DNA of 33,606 nt from Candidatus Woesebacteria bacterium (GTDB lineage: Bacteria; Patescibacteriota; Microgenomatia; UBA8517; UBA10165), in NCBI GenBank assembly GCA_002686465.1, contig NZCP01000044.1, forward strand, positions 1 to 33,606, written 5' to 3'. Below are positions 8,158 to 16,887 of this stretch, in pieces. A program made the translations under genes and the position numbers. The stretch's first letter is position 1; each line of letters begins with the position of its first letter. The notes beneath the pieces were generated by a model that ran no database searches, had not been told where the DNA came from, and was given only the letters and a program-made list of their open reading frames with translations.

Positions 8158-9228
8158 TTAGTTCCCCTCCCATGGATTAGTATTTTCTTGAGCCCTTTGC
8201 AACTGCTCACCCCATTCTTGCTCGCGCTGTTTTAACATCCAAAGTGAAACTTGAAAGGGCTTGATGCTCATGTCTTGGAATGCAGAATTCAAAAGCTCAA
8301 CAGCCCAAAGATCTCGAGCCCTTCTATCAGGGGCTCCAAGTAAAACAACCATGAAACGTTCACCTTCCCGTTCCGAGGTAACTATAGTAACGTATCCTGC
8401 CTCACCTGTATAGCCTATCTTTACCCCATCAACTCCAGGATAAACACCCAAGAGCGCATTCCAGTTGGGCAATTCGTAATATTTATGTTCTTTTGTTTCC
8501 TTTATAGTCGATTCCTCCATACTTACAATCTCCGTAATCTCCGGATAATTCTCCATCGCATAGTACGCAATCTTTGCAAGCTCGCGGGCAGTTGAAACTT
8601 GGTTCGGGTCATCATATCCTGTAGAGTTTGCAAAATGTGTCTTTGTTAATCCCATGTTTTTTACCTTTTCATTCATCAGCATCACAAAAAGACCCCTCGA
8701 TCCTCCAAGTTCTTTTGCCACACCATGTGCCAACACATCAGCTGCGTCATTAGCAGATGTTATGAGCGCCGCCTCTAAAAGATCCTCAACAGGCAATGTT
8801 TCTCCCTCGTCAACCATCAAAATGGTCGGCTCAAGTCCGACTGCATCTTCTGGAACTTTGAAAGCCTCCCTACCTTCTACAAGATCTAAAACCACCATTG
8901 CAGTTACAAGCTTCGTTAAAGACGCAGGTGATTGCTGAGAATCAGGATCTTTGGCATAAACAACCTCCCCATCTTTATCGATCACAATGTAAGAAGGTGT
9001 ATCAACCAATTCATGTAAACTCCCATTTCCCCTTGCCCAGTCAACAACTTCCGCTCCAACTCTATGCTTATGGTCGCTAAATACTTTCCTGTCAATTAGT
9101 TTTTGGAAGAATGACTGTTCCGCCTTTTTACCTAAAGGAGAAATCAAACCTCCGGAAGACATAGGCATTTGACTAACAAAAAACACCGCGGCCACTATTA
9201 AAAGAGAGACAACAATAATCTTCTTCAC
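8158..9228 (-). CDS. D-alanyl-D-alanine carboxypeptidase (penicillin-binding protein, S11)
   Basis: A 356-residue DacA-type serine peptidase that trims the terminal D-Ala of peptidoglycan stem peptides outside the membrane. An N-terminal signal segment (about 4-22) precedes the penicillin-binding domain. The active-site SxxK is SLTK (103-106), SxN is SAN (158-160) and the KTG-box reads KIG (270-272, in VKIGYTGEAGY), a tolerated variant. The start is GTG at 9228, two bases after the serS stop, with no strong Shine-Dalgarno, which suggests translational coupling. It is fourth in the lysS-HD-serS-dacA-methyltransferase operon. With the L,D-transpeptidase and UppP further on, it shows that the cell builds its own peptidoglycan. 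Confidence 0.93.
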   Translation of the reverse strand: MKKIIVVSLLIVAAVFFVSQMPMSSGGLISPLGKKAEQSFFQKLIDRKVFSDHKHRVGAEVVDWARGNGSLHELVDTPSYIVIDKDGEVVYAKDPDSQQSPASLTKLVTAMVVLDLVEGREAFKVPEDAVGLEPTILMVDEGETLPVEDLLEAALITSANDAADVLAHGVAKELGGSRGLFVMLMNEKVKNMGLTKTHFANSTGYDDPNQVSTARELAKIAYYAMENYPEITEIVSMEESTIKETKEHKYYELPNWNALLGVYPGVDGVKIGYTGEAGYVTIVTSEREGERFMVVLLGAPDRRARDLWAVELLNSAFQDMSIKPFQVSLWMLKQREQEWGEQLQRAQENTNPWEGN

Positions 9229-9230
9229 AA

Positions 9231-10469
9231 TTATTTTGGAGAAATTTTATCCTTGCCCATATAGGGACGAAGAACTTCAGGAATAACAACCGATCCGTCT
9301 TTTTGTTGATTGTTTTCCAAAATCGCAATTATTGTCCGTCCAATAGCAAGGGCTGTTGCATCATTCATGTGCACAAATTCTGTACTTCCATCTTTTCTGC
9401 GTACCCTTGTATTTAGTCTTCTTGCTTGATAATCGGTCATAAGATCGGACGTATGAGTTTCTCTATACTTGCCTTGCCCCGGCATCCACGCCTCTATATC
9501 AATCTGTTTTACGTTGGGCGCACCCATGTCGCCGGTTGAAATATCTATAACTTGATATGGTATTCCAAGTTGCTGCATAAGGTCCTCCTGTATTGAAACA
9601 ATAAGCTCTTGCTCCTTTGTAGAATCCTCGGGCACAGTGAAAGACTCCATCTCAACCTTGTCAAACTGATGGACACGCAGTATCCCTTTTGTGTCCTTCC
9701 CGTAGGAACCTGCTTCCCGTCGAAAACTTGTAGAAAACCCTGCATATCGGATAGGAAGTTTGCCTTCCGGTATGGTTTCATCCATATGTAACGGTCCCAA
9801 TGTATGTTCAGCACTACCAACAAGATATAAATCATCTTTAGGGAGATGGTACCGATCATCTTTGTCATTTTTTCCAAGACGAGCCATTTTAGTAAAAACG
9901 TCAGGGCGTATCATTGTGGGTGGGACAACCGGAGTAAACCCCTTCTTTACAAGTGTGTCAAAAGCAAGTTTTACAAGAGCGAATTCCAAAAGGGCAGCAT
10001 CACCTTTGAGATAAGAAAAGCGTGTTCCTGATACTTTCGCAGCCGTCTTAAGATCGATAATCCCTAAGCGCTCCCCAATCTCGATATGATCTCGCACTTT
10101 AAAATCAAACTTTTTGGGCTTGCCCCACTTTCGCAGTACTTTATTTGCACTTTCGTCCTTGCCGACAGGGACATCGTCAAACGGCAAGTTTGGAATGTCG
10201 TAGATTGTTTGTTCAAAATCTTTCGTTGCCTTGCTCAGATCTGCTTCCAGCTTCTTTAATTCTTCTTTAACTTGCTGACCAAGTTTAACGTCTTTCTTTT
10301 TGGCAACTTCATTTCTCTCTTGACGAACTTTCTCAACTTCCTGCAAAAGCCCACGTCTTTTCTTGTCTAACTCCAAAACACGATCAACCACTTTTGGATC
10401 GTATCCCTTTTTCTGGACACCGTCTTTAACTTTATCTGGATTATCGCGAATAAGTTGAATATCTAACAT
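9231..10469 (-). CDS. serS: seryl-tRNA synthetase
   Basis: A 412-residue class II synthetase charging tRNA-Ser. The N-terminal coiled-coil arm (about 25-105, rich in Lys/Glu heptads) is followed by the catalytic core: motif 2 FRREAGSYGKDTKGILRVHQF and motif 3 near NDATALAIGRTIIAILEN. TSDLMTDYQARRLN is the conserved block before motif 3. Length and end are normal. It starts with ATG at 10469, two bases after the stop of the HD gene, in the same operon as lysS. Confidence 0.97.
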   Translation of the reverse strand: MLDIQLIRDNPDKVKDGVQKKGYDPKVVDRVLELDKKRRGLLQEVEKVRQERNEVAKKKDVKLGQQVKEELKKLEADLSKATKDFEQTIYDIPNLPFDDVPVGKDESANKVLRKWGKPKKFDFKVRDHIEIGERLGIIDLKTAAKVSGTRFSYLKGDAALLEFALVKLAFDTLVKKGFTPVVPPTMIRPDVFTKMARLGKNDKDDRYHLPKDDLYLVGSAEHTLGPLHMDETIPEGKLPIRYAGFSTSFRREAGSYGKDTKGILRVHQFDKVEMESFTVPEDSTKEQELIVSIQEDLMQQLGIPYQVIDISTGDMGAPNVKQIDIEAWMPGQGKYRETHTSDLMTDYQARRLNTRVRRKDGSTEFVHMNDATALAIGRTIIAILENNQQKDGSVVIPEVLRPYMGKDKISPK

Positions 10470-10471
10470 GT

Positions 10472-11038
10472 TTAAAGACCTAAGTCGCCTGCCTTGGCTT
10501 GCATCGCTTTCAGAACTATTTCTATGAATTCCTCAAGCGGAATACCAAGCTTGTCATCACATTTTTCAATCTGTTCTCTGTGAACTCCGGCAGCAAAGTC
10601 CTTCTTGTCCCACTTCTTCATTATAGACTCTGGTGTTACTGAGGCAAGTTTTTTATCAGGTTTGACTAGTGTTACAGCAACAATAAAGCCTGTTAGATCG
10701 TCGCAACAATAAAGCGCCCATTCTAAATCATTTGCAGGAGGATCTTGATTTGTATGTGCATAGTTGTGAGAAAGTATTGCGCCTAAAATTTCTTTGTCTG
10801 TCTCACCAGCTTTTTTCAACCATTGATGCATAACCATCGTGTGCTTTTCTGGTGCGTCATGTGTCTTTTCATAATCACCATCATGTAGTAGTCCGACAAT
10901 CCCCCATTTCTCCTCGTCTCCCCCAAGTCTTTTTGCTAGAGCCCGCATCGCTGCCGAGGCAGCGTAACAGTGTCGCCGCAGATTTTGGTTCTGCATATTA
11001 GAGTGCAGAATTTCTAAAGCTTCTTTTCGAGAAATCAT
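10472..11038 (-). CDS. HD-domain hydrolase
   Basis: A 188-residue metal-dependent phosphohydrolase of the HD superfamily. RHCYAAS (first His), GLLHDGDYE (the HD pair), HTMVMHQWL and ILSHNYAHT supply the metal-binding and catalytic histidines in the usual order. Such proteins are predicted nucleotide or phosphoester hydrolases; the substrate is unknown. I chose the ATG at 11038 because its ATG overlaps the lysS stop as ATGA, a typical coupled junction. The longer form from 11116 would lie within lysS. It sits between lysS and serS with a 2-base gap to serS, so it is co-expressed with translation genes. Confidence 0.85.
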   Translation of the reverse strand: MISRKEALEILHSNMQNQNLRRHCYAASAAMRALAKRLGGDEEKWGIVGLLHDGDYEKTHDAPEKHTMVMHQWLKKAGETDKEILGAILSHNYAHTNQDPPANDLEWALYCCDDLTGFIVAVTLVKPDKKLASVTPESIMKKWDKKDFAAGVHREQIEKCDDKLGIPLEEFIEIVLKAMQAKAGDLGL

Positions 11039-12495
11039 TTTTTCTTGTCGGGTCGAAGAGTTGGAAACAATATCACATCCCGTATACTTGGAGAGTCGGT
11101 CAGAATCATAACCCATCGATCAAGCCCAGGCCCGATACCTGAGGTTGGTGGCATTCCATACTCGAGCATATCTAAAAAGTCTGTATCTTCCCTTTGTGCC
11201 TCCTTATTTCCCTGCGCAGCTTTCTTTTTTTCCTCCTTCCAAGCCTCTAGTAAAACCTGGGAGTCATTTTGTTCAGACCAATTAGTTCCCATTTCCATGC
11301 CAGCCACATAAATGTCAAAACTCTCCACAAGCTTTGGGTTGTCTGCTTTTCTTTTTGCAAGAGGATAAAAGTCAGCCGGATAGTCGTAAACAAACGTGGG
11401 CTGGACAAGCTGGTCTGTACATTTCTTCTCAAAAATCTCGAGTAAAATTTCTCCATCAGTCATAAAATCTCGAACTTCTACTCCTAGTTTTTTCGCCAGG
11501 GTTGTTGCTTTCTTGAGAGTATCAATCTCATGAATACCAACTCCAGTATGTTCCTTGAAAAGGTCTTCTAATTTTATTCTTTCCCAGGGTCGTTTAAAGT
11601 CCAATACCAAACCTTGATAAGTAATTTTTGTTTTCCCAAAAACTTTTAAAACAACGTACTCAAACATCTCCTCAATCAAATCCATATTATCCATATAATC
11701 TGCGTATGCCTCCATTGTTTCAAGCATAGTAAACTCAGGATTATGACTTCGATCCATACCCTCGTTGCGAAAGACCTTAGCGATTTCAAAAACTTTCTCC
11801 AGACCTCCAGCAATTAAACGTTTAAGATAAAGCTCCGTTGAAATCCGAAGATAGATGTCTATATCGAGAGTGTTGTGATGAGTCTTAAATGGTCTTGCTC
11901 TACCACCGCCGTAGATTGTCTGCAGAACTGGTGTTTCAACCTCTATGTAATCTTTTTCCTCTACCAAAAACTTTCTAACACTATTGATAATTTGACTACG
12001 TTTCTCAAAGACCTCTTTGACACGTGGATTCATCAACATATCTAAGTAGCGCCTGCGGTAGCGTTCTTCAACATCCTCAAGGCTGTGCCAGGTCGAGGGT
12101 AACGGCCGGACACCTTTACTCAAGAGAGTAACGTCTGCCACATCGACAGTTACCTCACCCGCCTTGGTCTTCACTACGTGTCCTTTAGCATCGATAAAAT
12201 CACCAATATCGAAAAGCTTAAGAAGATCAAATTTTTTACCGAGCTTTTCTTTCTGGAACCACAATTGAACCTGGCCACTCGAATCGCGTATATCTGCAAA
12301 CACGAAGGCGCCATGTTTTCTCCATCCCCAAACTCGTCCTGCAACGACAACTTTTTTACCAAGATTCTTTTTTATATCCTGTGCCTTGTGTGTTACACGT
12401 TGACCTTTAGATGGATAGGGATTAATGCCTAATTCCCTAAGCTTGGATAGTTTCTTAAGACGCTCTGATTTTACAACTTCTAGCCTGCCAGCCAT
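11035..12495 (-). CDS. lysS: lysyl-tRNA synthetase, class II
   Basis: A 486-residue class IIb synthetase charging tRNA-Lys. The N-terminal OB-fold anticodon domain contains VAGRVWGWRKHGAFVFADIRD. Motif 1 lies in RSQIINSVRKFL, motif 2 is FRNEGMDRSHNPEFTMLE, and motif 3 is GPGLDRWVMILTDSPSIRDV. The length is typical. The ATG at 12495 lies 6 bases after a TATACT -10 box (12502-12507), so the mRNA is likely leaderless. It heads a five-gene operon and its TGA stop overlaps the next ATG. Confidence 0.97.
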   Translation of the reverse strand: MAGRLEVVKSERLKKLSKLRELGINPYPSKGQRVTHKAQDIKKNLGKKVVVAGRVWGWRKHGAFVFADIRDSSGQVQLWFQKEKLGKKFDLLKLFDIGDFIDAKGHVVKTKAGEVTVDVADVTLLSKGVRPLPSTWHSLEDVEERYRRRYLDMLMNPRVKEVFEKRSQIINSVRKFLVEEKDYIEVETPVLQTIYGGGRARPFKTHHNTLDIDIYLRISTELYLKRLIAGGLEKVFEIAKVFRNEGMDRSHNPEFTMLETMEAYADYMDNMDLIEEMFEYVVLKVFGKTKITYQGLVLDFKRPWERIKLEDLFKEHTGVGIHEIDTLKKATTLAKKLGVEVRDFMTDGEILLEIFEKKCTDQLVQPTFVYDYPADFYPLAKRKADNPKLVESFDIYVAGMEMGTNWSEQNDSQVLLEAWKEEKKKAAQGNKEAQREDTDFLDMLEYGMPPTSGIGPGLDRWVMILTDSPSIRDVILFPTLRPDKKK

Positions 12496-12501
12496 GCTTG
12501 T

Positions 12502-12507
12502 AGTATA
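12502..12507 (-). promoter_or_regulatory. -10 box of the lysS operon
   Basis: TATACT on the minus strand (5/6 to consensus), 6 bases upstream of the lysS ATG, so transcription would begin at or next to the start codon. No clear -35 is seen at the expected spacing. Confidence 0.45.
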
Positions 12508-12561
12508 CCTAAAGCAAAAAGAAGTTGCTAGTGAAGAACTTTGGCAAAAAAAAGGGGGAAA

Positions 12562-13041
12562 TTATTCAATACCAAGCACTGAATACATTATTTTACCAGC
12601 TGGAGCCTCAACTTCTACTTTGTCTCCAACCTTTTTACCTACAAGGGCTTGTCCTAGTGGAGATTCATGAGAAATTTTCTTTTCTTTAGGATCAGCTTCC
12701 CATTCTCCAACGATATGGAAAGAATGTTGCTTACCATTGGTGCCTACACGAACTGTAGTGCCAACTCCTACTGTTGTCTGCTTTCCAGAAGAGTTTTTTA
12801 CAACTTCTGCAGCCTGCAACACTTTCTCAAGCTCGGTAATTCTACCGTCCAAAAATTCCAAGGCTTCACGGGAGTTGTGATAGTCGTTATTTTCCGACAA
12901 ATCTCCCATAGCCCTAGCATTGGCAAGACGATCTACCGCCGCAGGGCGCTTCTCGTTTAGTTCTTTAAGCTCGTTCGTTAGCCCCTGAAATCCTTCCTGG
13001 GTAAGCTGAACTTTTTCGTTATTGTTAGGTTTATTTATCAT
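12562..13041 (-). CDS. greA: transcription elongation factor GreA
   Basis: A 159-residue factor that enters the RNA polymerase secondary channel and triggers transcript cleavage in backtracked complexes. The N-terminal coiled coil carries the acidic tip (GDLSENNDYHNSREA), and the C-terminal FKBP-like domain contains KQHSFHIVGEWEADP and SPLGQALVGKKVGDKVEV. Length is standard. A weak AAGGAT Shine-Dalgarno-like stretch lies about 12 bases before the ATG at 13041. It has its own promoter about 95 bases upstream and a terminator-like hairpin in the leader (see separate entries), which suggests attenuation. Confidence 0.96.
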   Translation of the reverse strand: MINKPNNNEKVQLTQEGFQGLTNELKELNEKRPAAVDRLANARAMGDLSENNDYHNSREALEFLDGRITELEKVLQAAEVVKNSSGKQTTVGVGTTVRVGTNGKQHSFHIVGEWEADPKEKKISHESPLGQALVGKKVGDKVEVEAPAGKIMYSVLGIE

Positions 13042-13066
13042 GATTTTCTAAAATCCTTCCCTCTTT

Positions 13067-13101
13067 AAAATTAAAAACCACCCTTTGATTACAGAGAGTG
13101 G
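13067..13101 (-). terminator. terminator-like hairpin in the greA leader (attenuator candidate)
   Basis: On the minus strand a stem CCACTCT/GGGTGG region (13078-13101, seven pairs including one G-U, then a mismatch) is followed directly by TTTTTAATTTT (13067-13077). It lies between the greA promoter and the greA ATG, about 26 bases before the latter. Confidence 0.6.
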
Positions 13102-13134
13102 CCTCAGGCGCCGATTAATGAGAATAACTTCTAG

Positions 13135-13163
13135 ATACTAGACAATTGTTACACTTAAGTCAA
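13135..13163 (-). promoter_or_regulatory. greA promoter
   Basis: Minus strand: TTGACT (13158-13163, 5/6), 17-base spacer, TAGTAT (13135-13140, 4/6). The predicted start is near 13128, giving a leader of almost 90 bases that contains the hairpin at 13078-13101. Confidence 0.6.
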
Positions 13164-13219
13164 GCGATTAGATTACAAAGAAGTGCCTGATTATACCTAA
13201 AACCTTGGCAAAAGTCCAG

Positions 13220-13259
13220 AAAAAGTGACCCTGAGTCCTTCGGTCCTGAGCGCAGGGTC
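13220..13259 (-). terminator. tRNA-Glu terminator formed by a REP-like palindrome
   Basis: GACCCTG (13227-13233) pairs with CAGGGTC (13253-13259). On the minus strand it is followed by ACTTTTTC. The loop and right flank carry the widespread CTTCGG...TCCTGAGC / GTCGAAGGG REP-type sequence, which also occurs in part at 27669-27715. It begins about 20 bases downstream of tRNA-Glu. Confidence 0.6.
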
Positions 13260-13277
13260 GGAAGACTTGTCGAAGGG

Positions 13278-13350
13278 TGACCCCACGGGGACTCGAACCC
13301 CGGTTTCCAGGATGAGAACCTGGTGTCCTAGACCACTAGACGATGGGGCC
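13278..13350 (-). tRNA. tRNA-Glu (anticodon CUC)
   Basis: A 73-base cloverleaf. The acceptor arm GGCCCCA pairs with TGGGGTC (one G-U), the D-arm is GTCTAGTGGTCTAGGAC, the anticodon stem CCAGG/CCTGG has loop TTCTCAT (anticodon CTC, reads GAG), and the T-arm CGGGG/CCCCG has loop TTCGAGT. The discriminator is A, and CCA is not encoded (ACCC follows). The D-arm closely resembles bacterial tRNA-Glu. The cognate synthetase gltX is in the same window at 31983-33278. Confidence 0.96.
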
Positions 13351-13381
13351 TCAAACCGTGCTCATTTTACCACTTTCAGCC

Positions 13382-13410
13382 TTGGATTGCGAGGGTTTTT
13401 CCGCTATAGT
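13382..13410 (+). promoter_or_regulatory. promoter of the AlkD-like gene
   Basis: TTGGAT (13382-13387), 17-base spacer, TATAGT (13405-13410, 5/6). The GTG start codon begins 7 bases after the -10, so the message is probably leaderless. Confidence 0.5.
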
Positions 13411-13417
13411 ATGCATT

Positions 13418-14110
13418 GTGAAAGATATTGTAGGTGACCTACAAAAGCTAAAGGATCCAAAAAGAGCAAAAATTCTTGCCAGGTTTTTTAAGACCGGTAA
13501 GGGAGAATATGGGGAAGGAACTGTATTTTGGGGCATTACTGTTCCAGACGTCCGAAGTGTTGCAAAAAAACATCTGGACATTCCACTGAGTATAATCAAC
13601 AGGCTCCTTTCCAGCCGAATATACGAGCATCGCCTCACGGCATTAATCATTTTGGTTGAGAAATATAGAAAGGCAAAAGAGAGCGATAAAAAGAAAATTG
13701 TTAACTTTTATCTGAGCAACACAAAGAGAGTTAATAGTTGGGGCTTGGTTGATTTAACCGCAGACAAAATACTTGGCAATTATCTACTCAAGAAAGACAA
13801 ATCAATTTTGTACAGACTGGCAAGGTCAAAAAACTTATGGGAAAGAAGGATAGCGACAATTTCGACCTTTGAATTCATTAAAAACAACAAATTCACAGAC
13901 TCATTAAAGATTGCTCAGCTTCTCCTGCGTGATGAACACGATCTCATACATAAAGCAGTTGGGTGGATGCTGAGGGAAATTGGCAAAAGGGACCAGAGAA
14001 CCGAAGAACGGTTCTTAAAAAAGCACTACAACAGCATGCCAAGAACAATGCTTAGATATGCAATTGAGCGATTTAATGAAAGAAAAAGAAGGTTGTACCT
14101 CAGAAGGTAA
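13418..14110 (+). CDS. AlkD-like DNA alkylation repair / HEAT-repeat protein
   Basis: A 230-residue all-helical protein of the AlkD family, HEAT-like-repeat DNA glycosylases that remove N3- and N7-alkylpurines. Family landmarks are WGITVPDVRSVAKKH near the N-terminus, the central VNSWGLVDLTADKIL (the place of the catalytic Asp in [ND]WDLVD-type motifs), LWERRIATISTFEFIK and the C-terminal HKAVGWMLREIGKR...RTMLRYAIE. I chose the GTG at 13418; earlier in-frame codons run through the tRNA-Glu gene and the promoter. It converges on the RRM gene with a 2-base gap and no terminator between. Activity is inferred; some relatives are not glycosylases. Confidence 0.85.
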   Translation: MKDIVGDLQKLKDPKRAKILARFFKTGKGEYGEGTVFWGITVPDVRSVAKKHLDIPLSIINRLLSSRIYEHRLTALIILVEKYRKAKESDKKKIVNFYLSNTKRVNSWGLVDLTADKILGNYLLKKDKSILYRLARSKNLWERRIATISTFEFIKNNKFTDSLKIAQLLLRDEHDLIHKAVGWMLREIGKRDQRTEERFLKKHYNSMPRTMLRYAIERFNERKRRLYLRR

Positions 14111-14112
14111 TC

Positions 14113-14403
14113 CTATCCTCTATCATCGCGGTCAAAACTACCACGATCCGGTCTGTCTTCGCGTGGCTTCGCAACTGAGACAAAAATCTTTCTTCCTTTA
14201 AAGTCAGATTCATTCAATTTTTGAATAGCTTTTTGGGCTTCTTCATCATTTGACATCTCAACAAAACCAAAACCTCGACTTTGACCAGTGTTTCTGTCCA
14301 TAACTACTTGAGCTGAAGAAACTTCGCCAAAATCCTTAAATAGATCGTTTAATTCTTGATCAGTTATACTGTAAGGCAAACTACCAATAAACAATTTTGT
14401 CAT
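14113..14403 (-). CDS. RNA-binding protein with one RRM domain
   Basis: A 96-residue protein, nearly all one RNA recognition motif. RNP2 is KLFIGSLP (3-10), RNP1 is RGFGFVEM (43-50), with the usual NTGQSRGFGFV lead-in, followed by a short charged tail of Arg/Asp/Gly (PREDRPDRGSFDRDDRG). This is the form of small bacterial and cyanobacterial Rbp proteins, which bind single-stranded RNA and are often cold- or stress-induced. It is monocistronic, with 'ccacctctcg' giving a GAGGTGG Shine-Dalgarno-like stretch upstream on the minus strand. Confidence 0.93.
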   Translation of the reverse strand: MTKLFIGSLPYSITDQELNDLFKDFGEVSSAQVVMDRNTGQSRGFGFVEMSNDEEAQKAIQKLNESDFKGRKIFVSVAKPREDRPDRGSFDRDDRG

Positions 14404-14460
14404 AAATTAACTATCACCACCTCTCGAGAATCAATATTATAGCATAATGTAGTCATAAAG

Positions 14461-16875
14461 CTAGCTTGAAGCGTAGGCTGAAACCGCAGAAGAGCTTGGC
14501 AGGACGTTGTGGCTCCTAATCAACTTTCTAAAAGCCACCTTTAATACTTGGTCTAAATGATCAACAAAAACGAATTTTATGTCTTTTTTAACCTTTTCTG
14601 GAACCTCTTCCATGTCTTTTTTACAATCTCTTGGGAGAACAATAACTTTGAGTCCTGCTCTATGCGCAGCAATAACCTTTTCCTTCACTCCACCTATTTC
14701 TAAAACTCGCCCACGCAGCGTTATTTCTCCTGTCATAGCAACATCCTTCCTTACTTTAATATTTGCAAGGGCCGAGACAAGAGAAGTTGCCACAGCGATG
14801 CCTGCAGAAGGACCATCTTTCGGTACTGCCCCTTCAGGAACGTGGATGTGAACGTCCAAATTCTTCGAAAAGTCTTGGCGTAAACCTAGCTCTCTCCAGT
14901 GACTTTTAGCATAGGAAAAGGCAGCTTGGGCCGATTCCTTCATCACATCACCAAGTTGTCCGGTAAGAGCGAGCTTCCCTTTACCCGGCATTAGCGCAGT
15001 CTCAACAAATAATATCTCGCCCCCAACAGGAGTTACTGCCAAACCTGTTGCCATTCCAATTTCATCTTTTGCTTCCGCAAGAAGAGATCTAAATTGGCGC
15101 GGTCCCAAGAGACGATGAACATCTTCCTTTTTAACTTGTTTTTTAGCTCTTTTCCCCTCGGCAACAGACCTTGCAAGCTTTCGGCAAAGCGTTGCCATAT
15201 TTCGTTCAAGACTGCGTACTCCCGCTTCTCTGGTGTAATGATTAATAACTTCGCGCAGGGCCAAAGGAGTTAGCTCAATACCCTTATCCAGTCCATGGCT
15301 AGACAACTGTTTTTTCCAAAGGAAATTTCGTGCGATATGGTATTTGTCATCCTCCGTATACCCAGGAAAGCGTATTACTTCCATCCTGTCTCGCAATGCT
15401 GGTGGTATTGTATCTAGCATATTACCTGTGCAAATAAACATAACTTGAGAAAGGTCAAATGGTACCTCTAGATAATGATCTGAAAACTCTTTATTTTGTT
15501 CGGGGTCCAAGGCCTCAAGAAGAGCAGATGACGGGTCGCCTCGAAAATCGCTTCCTAGTTTGTCAATCTCGTCAAGCATAAAAACTGGGTTTTTGGTCCC
15601 CGCATTCTTAATCCCTTGAATAATCCGACCTGGAAGCGACCCGACATAAGTTCTTCTGTGACCACGGATCTCTGCCTCATCCCTAACTCCCCCGAGGGAA
15701 ACCCTAACAAATTTGCGACCAAGGGCCCGCGCAATAGAACGACCTATAGAAGTCTTTCCAACCCCTGGTGGTCCAACAAAGCAAAGAATTGTTGGGTGAC
15801 CGTCAGTAGGATGCGTGCTCTTCTTTCCCTTACCTTGCTTTGCCTTTAGGTGTAAAACTGCCAAGAATTCCAAAATTCTTTCTTTGGCTTTCTTAAGAGC
15901 GTAGTGGTCTGTATCAAGAACTTTGGCAGCATTTTTTATAGAAACATTATTAGGGCTTACTTTACTCCAAGGCAAATCAATCAGCCAATCAAGATAATTC
16001 CTAATCCAACCTCGTTCAGGATTGTGTGGAGGCATTTGTGCCAATCTTTCAACCTCTTTTATTGCCCTTTTGTGGACATCTTTCGACATCTCGGCTTTTT
16101 TAATCTTGCGACGTAGTTCTATTGTTTCTTCATCTCCATCTGCATCTTCACCCATTCCCTTTAACTCATCCTCTATAGTCTTCTGTCTTTCCCGCAACAT
16201 AGCCTTTTTAATCTGGTCCTCAAACCTCCGCTGTGTTTTGGTCGAAATTGTTTTTTCTATCTCTAAAATTCCAAGCTCGTGGGAGAGATATTCAGCAACT
16301 TTCTTAAGCCTTCTTTCAAGAGATAGATCCTCCAAAAGATCTTGTTTTTGCGCAGTCTTTACGTCAAGAAGGTATGCAATCTGATCAACAATCTCAGGAG
16401 CACCAGACCGTCTCGACAACAATCGCATAACGGTTTGTACGTCTGCTGGTTTACCTAATTGTACGGATTTCTCAAAGAGACTAAGTAGATGTTTCGCGGC
16501 GGCCTCTTCACGAGGTGAGGATTTTATATTTTCCTGTAGTTCTTCAACCTTTGCCACTAAAAAGGGTTCTTCGGAAATGACTTCTGTCAATTTAATCCTG
16601 GCCTCCCCGCGAATAAGAACGTGGACCTCCTTATCTGTTGGCATTAATTGCTGAATCGTTCCTAGAGTACCGACTTGATAGAGATCCCGACGGCTTGGAT
16701 CCGAAACCCTCGCATCTTTTTGAGTAAAGATCGCGATCAATCGATCGTTGGCGAAAGCACTGTTAGTAGCAGCCTTTGTCTTGGGGCGACCGAATGTTAA
16801 TACTGATTCAACTCGAGGAAAAACAACAGCTCCTCTTATTGCAACAGCCGGTATGCCTCGTTTTTTCAAATCCAT
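14461..16875 (-). CDS. lon: ATP-dependent protease Lon
   Basis: An 804-residue LonA protease. The N-terminal substrate-binding domain (about 1-200) and coiled coil are followed by the AAA+ module with Walker A GPPGVGKTS and Walker B VFMLDEIDKL, then the Ser-Lys protease domain with DGPSAGIAVATSLVSAL (catalytic Ser) and the catalytic Lys in GGVKEKVIAAHRAGLK. It degrades misfolded and regulatory proteins in the cytoplasm. I chose the ATG at 16875; a TTG six bases earlier (16881) is in frame. The promoter is covered by a CIRCE-like inverted repeat, so heat-shock control by HrcA is likely. Its stop is 57 bases from the RRM gene start. Confidence 0.97.
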   Translation of the reverse strand: MDLKKRGIPAVAIRGAVVFPRVESVLTFGRPKTKAATNSAFANDRLIAIFTQKDARVSDPSRRDLYQVGTLGTIQQLMPTDKEVHVLIRGEARIKLTEVISEEPFLVAKVEELQENIKSSPREEAAAKHLLSLFEKSVQLGKPADVQTVMRLLSRRSGAPEIVDQIAYLLDVKTAQKQDLLEDLSLERRLKKVAEYLSHELGILEIEKTISTKTQRRFEDQIKKAMLRERQKTIEDELKGMGEDADGDEETIELRRKIKKAEMSKDVHKRAIKEVERLAQMPPHNPERGWIRNYLDWLIDLPWSKVSPNNVSIKNAAKVLDTDHYALKKAKERILEFLAVLHLKAKQGKGKKSTHPTDGHPTILCFVGPPGVGKTSIGRSIARALGRKFVRVSLGGVRDEAEIRGHRRTYVGSLPGRIIQGIKNAGTKNPVFMLDEIDKLGSDFRGDPSSALLEALDPEQNKEFSDHYLEVPFDLSQVMFICTGNMLDTIPPALRDRMEVIRFPGYTEDDKYHIARNFLWKKQLSSHGLDKGIELTPLALREVINHYTREAGVRSLERNMATLCRKLARSVAEGKRAKKQVKKEDVHRLLGPRQFRSLLAEAKDEIGMATGLAVTPVGGEILFVETALMPGKGKLALTGQLGDVMKESAQAAFSYAKSHWRELGLRQDFSKNLDVHIHVPEGAVPKDGPSAGIAVATSLVSALANIKVRKDVAMTGEITLRGRVLEIGGVKEKVIAAHRAGLKVIVLPRDCKKDMEEVPEKVKKDIKFVFVDHLDQVLKVAFRKLIRSHNVLPSSSAVSAYASS

Positions 16876-16887
16876 CTTCAATATTCT

